A stretch of 5,002 nucleotides of DNA. It comes from Methanobacterium sp. GTDB taxonomy: Archaea; Methanobacteriota; Methanobacteria; Methanobacteriales; Methanobacteriaceae. Below the pieces are notes generated by a model. That model ran no database searches and had not been told where the DNA came from. It worked only from the letters and a program-made list of their open reading frames with translations. This document shows positions 1-5,002 of this stretch, piece by piece; within the stretch, counting starts at the first letter, position 1, and each line of letters starts with the position of its first letter. Made by a program: the position numbers and the translations under genes. The stretch is from assembly GCA_020854975.1 (NCBI GenBank), contig JAHKLQ010000088.1, positions 1 through 5,002 on the forward strand, written 5' to 3'.

Positions 1-3000
1 ACACAATAACTCCAATGATAGCTGCTGCTGGTAAACCAGAATCAGAAGTTCCAGAATTACCCTCTTTAGTAACCTCATAGGCCTTGGCTTCACCTTGTTC
101 ACCAGGACTGGCACTCTCCTCAGACTGAGACTGTTCACCAGCTTCACCAGCCACACCACTACTTTGGGATGTAGACTGGGAAGTCGAACCAGAAGGTTGA
201 GATTGGCTTGAAGACTGAGGCTCAGGCTGTGAAGGAGTTGGACTAGGAGCAAATTTCGAATTCCCTGTGGCATCATACAACTTAGCATTCAATTTTGAAA
301 GCATGTCCGGGTTCAGATAACTGGAAGCCCATTCAATCATGGCCATGTTGGCACAACTACAGTCACAGCAAGCTACACCATAGACATCAATTGATGATGC
401 CCATCGATTAGCTAAATCCCGTATAGTAGCATCATTAGTCTGCCAGTACTCTTTACGAGCTGCTTCCATCATCTTAGCATACATAGATTGTGCTGCGTAC
501 GGATTGTTTTGGTTAAACCATGTTTCAAGACCTAAATTGTATTTATCTTGCACATATGTCTTATATGCTTCATCCCACATGCCATTGGTGACCGAACTTG
601 GACTGGTAACATCCCACATAAACATGTTTTCCACAAAACTGGTGAATGCACGGGCACCACTGGCTCCATGACCCTGCATGGCCTGAATCCACTTGGGATT
701 GTAGTAAGTGGTCCTAACATCCTTGGCTAGAGACTCGGAAAGAGACTCAATATGAGGATCATTTGGATTTTCCAGGTTGCTGATCCACATTAAAGGATCA
801 TTCCCCGAAGCAGTTCTAATGGCTAGTCCTAAACCACCAAAGTAGGCAGAGTAATCATCCCCACTGAGTAGTGTGTTGGCATTGACATATCTTCTGAACA
901 TAGCCACTTGACTGGAAGCGAGATTCATGTTGTAAAGGTCAGACATGTGTACTGAACTTCCATCCGCACCATAAACATTTCCAAAGGTTTCGATATATGA
1001 ATCAGCCAGTTTTTCATCAGTTTCCCAGGTGTCACTCATAACTATGGCATCTTCCAGCGGGTTATGATGATTTCCTGGCTCCTGTGAGAATATACGGGAA
1101 ATACTGGCAGTTCTTGCATCTGTTTCATTGTAACCCTGGGCAATCAATGCTTGGTAAATGGTTTCGGAGTTATCTTTGACATAATTTGCACTTGAAGTAT
1201 CATTTGCAGTTGCTGCCAGCCTGATGGCTTGATCTAGGATATTCAAAGTGTATTCGTAGTCATTAAGGTAAAGTGCAGTTGTGGTTACCAACACGTCAAT
1301 TCTTGGCCTTTCCATGTTTTCTATTAGTTCCACACCGGTTATGTACTTGGAAACAGGATCGCGAATAGGTTTTACACCCATTAAATACATGATCTCTGCT
1401 TCCATGACTCCCTTATCCTGGATGGTGTGTGTGGCCCAGAGCATGAATGCAACTTTATTGGGGTACTCTCCTTTTTCTTGTAGATAGCGTTCAAGCATTT
1501 CATCTACAAGTTGCACTCCCACATTCCAAGCTTCTTCTGTGGGCATTACACGTGGATCAAAAGAGTAAAGGTTAGTACCTGTTGGAAGAACTTCTGGATT
1601 CAATATAGGATCACCCATGGCTCCGGAAGGAATATATCCTCCATTAAGTGCTTCCAGCAAACTATCTATTTCCTGAGTGCACTCACCAAGATAACCTTTA
1701 TATTTTATAGCCAGGTTGAGATAATCTGTCATTTCTACATATTCTTTACCTAAAACTGTGTTCTGAACCTCTGTAACGTTGTTATTTTGGATTAATGTTT
1801 GGTTAAGCAGTTGATAGACCTGTTCATCTGTTATGTTATTATTTTCCATGTACTCTCTGAAATTGTAGCCCAATAAAGATTGCACCATGTAGATCAGCTT
1901 ATCTCCTGTGGGGACTGTGCCAAGAATATGCAGACCATTGGTTATATATTCTGATTCTATTTCAGTCAAGTAGTCATGTATTTTATCAACAAATCCAACG
2001 AAATCAGTTGTGGCCATTGTCATGTCCAGGTTCAAGTCTTCGTTGAGTTTAAGATCGGTTACTAATTGGATTATACTTTTTTTGTACTCTTCTTTAACAC
2101 TTGGATCGATTGTTGTTTCGTATTGCTCAATTTTATCTGAAAGTACAGCCAGGTCGCCATAAAGTCCAGATATAGTCATTGATGGTATTAAATGGCTGAT
2201 GATCACTGCGTTTTGTCTTCTTTTAGGTAGAGTGCTTTCGCTTCCTTCCACTGTGAAGAGGTATATTACCGGCATGTCCTGGCTTACGATTGCTGGCCAG
2301 TCATTTTCACAGTCAAGTCCAGCAGCACTTTTACCAGGTAACCAGGCCACAGTTCCATGTTTTCCGAAATCGATTACTGCATCTGCATCGAATCCATGGT
2401 TGAGCCAGAAGTAGAATGCCAGGTACTGATGCGTTGGTGGTACATTACCACTGTGATACAGTGCTTCCTGATCCTGATTGTATCCACGTGAAGGTTCTGG
2501 TGCTATTATAACATTACCAAATTGGATCACTGGAAGAACCAGATATTTTTTGCCGTCTTTTTCGTACATCATGATGTCACCTGGTGGTTCTCCCCACATG
2601 TCAATGACTTCCTGACGTTTGACAGCGTTTAGACTGTTGAACCAGGCTAAATATTCTTCTTCAGACACTAAAACTACAGGGTAGTTTTCAACCAACTTTT
2701 GTAATTCGCCAGGAGCCCAAATTCCAATATTTAAACCCTGTGTTCTGGTCATATTCACCAGTTCTTCTGTATCAGGTAATTCTTCACTCCCTAAATTGTA
2801 TCCACTGTTTTTCAGAGCTTCCAATAGTTCAGGTATGCTGGCGTAAACATCTAAATGTGATGCTCCTGCACCTTTATCCTTACCAGTAGGACTCCAGTAG
2901 ACAATTGCCACTTTTTTCTCTGAATTTGGCGTGTATTTAGGATTCAACTTTATCCATGCTTTACAGCAGTCCACCATCCATTGTATTTGCCTATCAACAG

Positions 3001-4468
3001 GAACATTTTCTGTAACACCTGCTGCGTTTTTTTCCTGTACTGCTACTACAATAGGTTCAATGATTCCCTGTATTTCCATGTTGGATATGGTATATGCAAA
3101 TACATCCTGGGTAAGACCCATTGTGGAATTATACCATTCCTCATATGTTCCAGAGTAAGTCAGTGCTTTGACGATGGGTACGTTCAAACGTTCCAGTTCA
3201 ACTGTTACATTATCATTGGGAATTACAGTGTTCCATCCTGCTGCTCGGTAGTGAATTATCAGATCAGCGATGGATTTACCATCTTTGATGAGGTAGTTGT
3301 CAACAACGGGTTGTCCTTGAGCATATCCTTCGTGGTCGTAGAAATATGGTACAACATTGTAATCAAGAGCTTCAAAGGCCCTTATCAATGCATCAACGGC
3401 TACAGTGTCTAAGTTGTTGTATGATCCCTGACCGAAACAGATAGCAACTGTTGGCTGGTTACTGTTGTATTGCGTGTACCAACTGAGGTAACTTGTTAGA
3501 TCCGTGAAATATGTACTGGCATCCGGATGGTATAGTCCCTCTTTAGGTAGTTTTAGGGGAGCCAGTGGACTTCCACCCGCGTTAATCGAGGTTAAACCCA
3601 GTAATTTCACGCATAAATAGTCTACTAAATTATTAGCATTGTGTACACTGGTGGTGGTCATGTATTTGTTGATGTTGGTCCAGTAGGTAGGGATCCAGGT
3701 GTGATTGGTCATGTTTACGTTACCAACCTCCTGCCAGTCAGCAATACTGTATATAGCCCTGGTGGCAACAATGACATTATCAGCCATGGCTTCCTGTAGT
3801 AAAGCTTTCAAACTCTCATAATCTGGAGTTTTGGGCCATATGGCATCAATAAAGATCAGATCAAAACTTTTAAAGTCAAGATCTTCAGGTATGGCATTTT
3901 TTCTAACTATGGTACTTTCTATGTCCTGTCGGTTGTCTATGGTGGCGAGTAATGCAGGATATATGTCACTGGTACCTCCAAGGCCTCCCAGCAGGAATAA
4001 TACCTTTGGTTTGCCAAGTTGGAAGTCAGCGTTACCAATCATTACTGTATCATTTTCTGTACTTGTAGTGGTGTTGACTTGTTTCGATGAATTTTTGTGA
4101 TTGGGGTAACTGGCAGTTACATTAAAATTGGTTAAATTAGTTAAAAACCAGAGCTCGTATTTACCATCAGCACCGGTTAAATTAGTAGCTAAAATTTCAC
4201 CATTGTTTTCTGCTGTTACAGTCACCTGCGGAAATGGTTCGCTGGTAGTACAGTCCAAAACCTGCCCTTTAATCACGATTTCCTTCAACATGGGGCTTTC
4301 TGACACAGAACTATTTTCTGTATCAAATCCCGTGCCTGTTGCTGGACTAATATCAAATTCACCCACCTTACTTGTATTTTCTTCTGCTGCTACTGCGCCT
4401 GAGAGCGCTAATGCGAAAACAAGGCACGTTGCTATTAGAATCATTTGTTTTGTCACTTGTCTTCTCAT
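1..4468 (-). CDS. cobN: Surface-anchored CobN-like (cobaltochelatase / Mg-chelatase H family) protein, 3' end cut by window
   Basis: The frame is open from ATG (4466-4468) to base 1, with 1,489 codons and no stop. The start is fixed by an AGGAGGTGA ribosome site 5 bases upstream. Residues 1-28 are a signal peptide (basic RRQVTK, hydrophobic core, AVAA before EE). Residues about 66-128 look like a carboxypeptidase-regulatory/Ig-like beta-sandwich (KGQVLD...TGADGKYEL). The CobN-like region begins near 153 (KPKVLFLLGG). Its landmarks are YHPDA (313), FGKHGTVAWLPGKS (701-714), PKRRQNAVIISHL then GLYGDLA, DPRVMP, RPRID (1054-1058), SGDDY...FGGL (1202-1213) and NPKW (1257-1260). CCDCSC follows at 1367-1372, then a Ser/Gln/Pro/Glu stalk (about 1407-1479) and a membrane segment starting at 1481. 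By comparison with the upstream paralog the full length should be about 1,502 residues. Classical CobN inserts Co2+ into hydrogenobyrinate a,c-diamide in the cytoplasm with CobS/CobT. The signal peptide, at least 17 N-x-S/T sequons and the C-terminal anchor instead place this protein outside the cell, where no ATP-driven partner is expected. Family membership is confident; the substrate and any catalysis are unknown. Confidence 0.93.
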   Translation of the reverse strand, partial: MRRQVTKQMILIATCLVFALALSGAVAAEENTSKVGEFDISPATGTGFDTENSSVSESPMLKEIVIKGQVLDCTTSEPFPQVTVTAENNGEILATNLTGADGKYELWFLTNLTNFNVTASYPNHKNSSKQVNTTTSTENDTVMIGNADFQLGKPKVLFLLGGLGGTSDIYPALLATIDNRQDIESTIVRKNAIPEDLDFKSFDLIFIDAIWPKTPDYESLKALLQEAMADNVIVATRAIYSIADWQEVGNVNMTNHTWIPTYWTNINKYMTTTSVHNANNLVDYLCVKLLGLTSINAGGSPLAPLKLPKEGLYHPDASTYFTDLTSYLSWYTQYNSNQPTVAICFGQGSYNNLDTVAVDALIRAFEALDYNVVPYFYDHEGYAQGQPVVDNYLIKDGKSIADLIIHYRAAGWNTVIPNDNVTVELERLNVPIVKALTYSGTYEEWYNSTMGLTQDVFAYTISNMEIQGIIEPIVVAVQEKNAAGVTENVPVDRQIQWMVDCCKAWIKLNPKYTPNSEKKVAIVYWSPTGKDKGAGASHLDVYASIPELLEALKNSGYNLGSEELPDTEELVNMTRTQGLNIGIWAPGELQKLVENYPVVLVSEEEYLAWFNSLNAVKRQEVIDMWGEPPGDIMMYEKDGKKYLVLPVIQFGNVIIAPEPSRGYNQDQEALYHSGNVPPTHQYLAFYFWLNHGFDADAVIDFGKHGTVAWLPGKSAAGLDCENDWPAIVSQDMPVIYLFTVEGSESTLPKRRQNAVIISHLIPSMTISGLYGDLAVLSDKIEQYETTIDPSVKEEYKKSIIQLVTDLKLNEDLNLDMTMATTDFVGFVDKIHDYLTEIESEYITNGLHILGTVPTGDKLIYMVQSLLGYNFREYMENNNITDEQVYQLLNQTLIQNNNVTEVQNTVLGKEYVEMTDYLNLAIKYKGYLGECTQEIDSLLEALNGGYIPSGAMGDPILNPEVLPTGTNLYSFDPRVMPTEEAWNVGVQLVDEMLERYLQEKGEYPNKVAFMLWATHTIQDKGVMEAEIMYLMGVKPIRDPVSKYITGVELIENMERPRIDVLVTTTALYLNDYEYTLNILDQAIRLAATANDTSSANYVKDNSETIYQALIAQGYNETDARTASISRIFSQEPGNHHNPLEDAIVMSDTWETDEKLADSYIETFGNVYGADGSSVHMSDLYNMNLASSQVAMFRRYVNANTLLSGDDYSAYFGGLGLAIRTASGNDPLMWISNLENPNDPHIESLSESLAKDVRTTYYNPKWIQAMQGHGASGARAFTSFVENMFMWDVTSPSSVTNGMWDEAYKTYVQDKYNLGLETWFNQNNPYAAQSMYAKMMEAARKEYWQTNDATIRDLANRWASSIDVYGVACCDCSCANMAMIEWASSYLNPDMLSKLNAKLYDATGNSKFAPSPTPSQPEPQSSSQSQPSGSTSQSTSQSSGVAGEAGEQSQSEESASPGEQGEAKAYEVTKEGNSGTSDSGLPAAAIIGVIV
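9..141. repeat. 133-base direct repeat, copy in the downstream CobN-like gene
   Basis: This block matches 4862-4994 base for base (offset 4,853). On the minus strand it encodes the end of the Ser/Gln/Glu tail and the first residues of the membrane anchor, in the same frame in both genes. Identity stops sharply: to the left (1-8) five of eight bases differ, and to the right bases 142-143 differ from 4995-4996 before matching resumes for six bases to the window end. Perfect identity at synonymous positions indicates recent copying, not only protein-level selection. Confidence 0.97.
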
Positions 4469-4473
4469 TTTTT

Positions 4474-4482
4474 TCACCTCCT
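4474..4482 (-). promoter_or_regulatory. Strong ribosome-binding site of the CobN-like gene
   Basis: The minus strand reads AGGAGGTGA, 5 bases before the ATG at 4466-4468. It contains GGAGGTGA, a full match to the anti-Shine-Dalgarno end of archaeal 16S rRNA. Its strength and spacing fix the start codon, and the frame just downstream immediately encodes a convincing signal peptide. Confidence 0.9.
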
Positions 4483-4528
4483 TTTTGGTTTTTTATTAAA
4501 ATTGGATGTCAAAGCTACATTTAATAAT

Positions 4529-4540
4529 ACTATATATATT
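4529..4540 (-). promoter_or_regulatory. Probable archaeal TATA box for the CobN-like gene
   Basis: The minus strand reads AATATATATAGT, the best TATA-like element between the two genes. With the usual archaeal spacing of about 25 bases, transcription would start near 4505-4510 (a GACATC sequence lies there), giving a leader of roughly 40 bases that contains the ribosome site. A purine-rich BRE is weak (ACA just upstream). The surrounding DNA is very AT-rich, so other TATA-like words exist (for example around 4580-4605), but they lie farther from the gene. The start site is inferred. Confidence 0.6.
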
Positions 4541-4689
4541 GTTTATGTTATTACAAAAAGCTCAAAATCTAATTAATCGTAATATACAAATAAAAATTAA
4601 TATAATCTTGAGAGGTTTGGGGTATTTTTAAACAAACAGATTGTAACATTAGTCATCAAAAAGAAACTATTAATGAATATTTGAGCAAA

Positions 4690-4731
4690 ATTACTATCAT
4701 TGAGCATGTTTTTATTTCTTTGAATAGTAAT
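4690..4731. repeat. Small inverted repeat in the intergenic region
   Basis: ATTACTAT (4690-4697) and ATAGTAAT (4724-4731) are perfect reverse complements separated by 26 bases. TTGAGCA occurs at 4681-4687 and again at 4700-4706, a spacing of 19 bases. The arrangement lies about 150 bases upstream of the TATA box. It could be a regulator site, but eight-base arms arise easily by chance in such AT-rich DNA. Confidence 0.35.
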
Positions 4732-4750
4732 CATCACGAAGAAAATAAAT

Positions 4751-4800
4751 AAAAAAATAGGTTATAAAAAAAGTTATTACCCCAAAAAAAAGAAAGGGGG
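4751..4800 (-). terminator. Probable T-tract terminator of the upstream paralog
   Basis: Reading along the minus strand, 12 bases after the TAA, there is CCCCC (4796-4800), a pyrimidine stretch with T8 (4784-4791), then GGGG (4780-4783), followed by two further T7 tracts (4766-4772 and 4751-4757). Serial T tracts after a stop codon are typical of archaeal intrinsic termination. The C5/G4 pair could form a very short stem with a loop of about 12 bases, but the stem is not required in archaea. This predicts that the upstream gene ends here rather than reading into the next gene. Confidence 0.6.
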
Positions 4801-4812
4801 AGAAGATTGATT

Positions 4813-5002
4813 TTACCTCATACGGAAGTATCCAAATCCAATCAAACAAACCAGTGCAACCACTCCAATGATAGCTGCTGCTGGTAAACCAGAATCAGAA
4901 GTTCCAGAATTACCCTCTTTAGTAACCTCATAGGCCTTGGCTTCACCTTGTTCACCAGGACTGGCACTCTCCTCAGACTGAGACTGTTCACCAGACTCAC
5001 CA
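4813..5002 (-). CDS. C-terminal end of an upstream tandem paralog (probable surface-anchored CobN-like protein), 5' part outside window
   Basis: The last 62 codons and the TAA stop (4813-4815) of a gene entering from the right are visible. They encode a Ser/Gln/Glu/Gly-rich tail (GESGEQSQSEES..., SPGEQGEAKAYEVTKEG), then NSGTSDSGLP, then a membrane segment of about 20 residues (AAAIIGVVALVCLIG...) and a short basic end, YFRMR. This is a stop-transfer anchor with the protein body outside the cell. The tail and the first part of the anchor are identical in protein and in DNA to the end of the downstream CobN-like gene, so I infer that the missing part is also CobN-like. The family cannot be shown from these residues alone, because such tails can be exchanged between unrelated surface proteins. 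It lies 344 bases upstream of the next gene on the same strand, with a likely terminator between them, so the two are probably transcribed separately. Confidence 0.88.
   Translation of the reverse strand, partial: GESGEQSQSEESASPGEQGEAKAYEVTKEGNSGTSDSGLPAAAIIGVVALVCLIGFGYFRMR
4862..4994. repeat. 133-base direct repeat, copy in the upstream paralog
   Basis: This is the partner of the block at 9-141, identical at every base. It covers the stalk end and the start of the anchor of the upstream gene. The rest of the anchor, read from 4861 down to the stop, has already diverged at several positions from the corresponding start of the window. The left border of the identical block therefore falls inside the membrane segment. 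Confidence 0.97.

Larger units (their letters stand above)
4469..4812. other. AT-rich intergenic region between the tandem paralogs
   Basis: This stretch of 344 bases has no credible gene on either strand. It is markedly more AT-rich than the flanking coding DNA. The right end (4751-4800) holds the T-tract terminator of the upstream gene. The left end (about 4469-4540) holds the TATA box, leader and ribosome site of the CobN-like gene. The middle (about 4541-4750) contains an inverted repeat (4690-4697 with 4724-4731) and a short direct repeat (TTGAGCA at 4681-4687 and 4700-4706). I see no tRNA, CRISPR repeat, insertion-sequence end or recognisable riboswitch. Confidence 0.85.

Noticed and set aside
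2981..3412. Plus-strand open frame of 143 codons
   Set aside because: It lies wholly antisense to the continuous CobN-like frame, has an implausible Cys/Tyr/Phe-rich composition and no ribosome site was seen. It is a shadow of the real gene.
1..4468. Cytoplasmic biosynthetic CobN or Mg-chelatase ChlH
   Set aside because: The signal peptide, sequon density, stalk and C-terminal membrane anchor argue for a surface location, and no chelatase partner subunit is present in the window.
4128..4499. Plus-strand open frame of 123 codons with a hydrophobic end, covering the start of the CobN-like gene
   Set aside because: The hydrophobic stretch is the complement of the signal peptide region, and the frame is antisense to a gene with a strong ribosome site and family matches.
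4469..4620. Cobalamin or other riboswitch in the leader of the CobN-like gene
   Set aside because: The predicted leader is only about 40 bases and AT-rich, with no cobalamin-box-like sequence or stable multi-stem fold visible. Cobalamin riboswitches are also not expected in archaea of this kind.
9..4994. Insertion sequence or prophage attachment sites as the cause of the long direct repeat
   Set aside because: The DNA between the copies is a host-like CobN-family gene and its promoter, with no transposase or integrase. The repeat is coding in both places, so gene duplication or conversion explains it better.

Overview
The window looks like a piece of a methanogenic archaeon, most likely of the Methanobacteriales (Methanobacterium-like). 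The evidence is a very long, secreted, cell-surface-anchored CobN-type chelatase protein, a perfect archaeal Shine-Dalgarno sequence, an archaeal TATA box with no bacterial -35/-10 promoter, a moderately AT-rich coding sequence and a very AT-rich intergenic region. The taxonomic call rests on family knowledge and gene architecture, not on a marker gene.

Layout: both genes are on the minus strand. From 5002 down to 4813 is the 3' end of an upstream gene: a Ser/Gln/Glu/Gly tail, a membrane anchor and a TAA stop. From 4812 down to 4469 is a 344-base AT-rich intergenic region. It holds a probable T-tract terminator for the upstream gene, a small inverted repeat, and the TATA box and ribosome-binding site of the next gene. 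From 4468 down to base 1 is one uninterrupted reading frame of 1,489 visible codons. It encodes a CobN/Mg-chelatase-subunit-H-like protein and runs off the left edge just inside its C-terminal membrane segment. I read every line of this frame and found no stop codon.

The large protein has a signal peptide, a sequon-rich N-terminal beta-sandwich-like domain, a full-length CobN-like region, a Cys-rich motif, a low-complexity stalk and a C-terminal transmembrane anchor. It should therefore face the outside of the cell, unlike the cytoplasmic CobN that inserts cobalt during corrinoid synthesis. The end of the upstream gene is identical to the end of this gene over 133 bases at the DNA level, so the two genes are almost certainly tandem paralogs. 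The identical block points to recent duplication or gene conversion. Plausible roles are surface binding or processing of metals, corrinoids or other tetrapyrroles, but the sequence does not prove a substrate. The plus strand carries no gene I can support.
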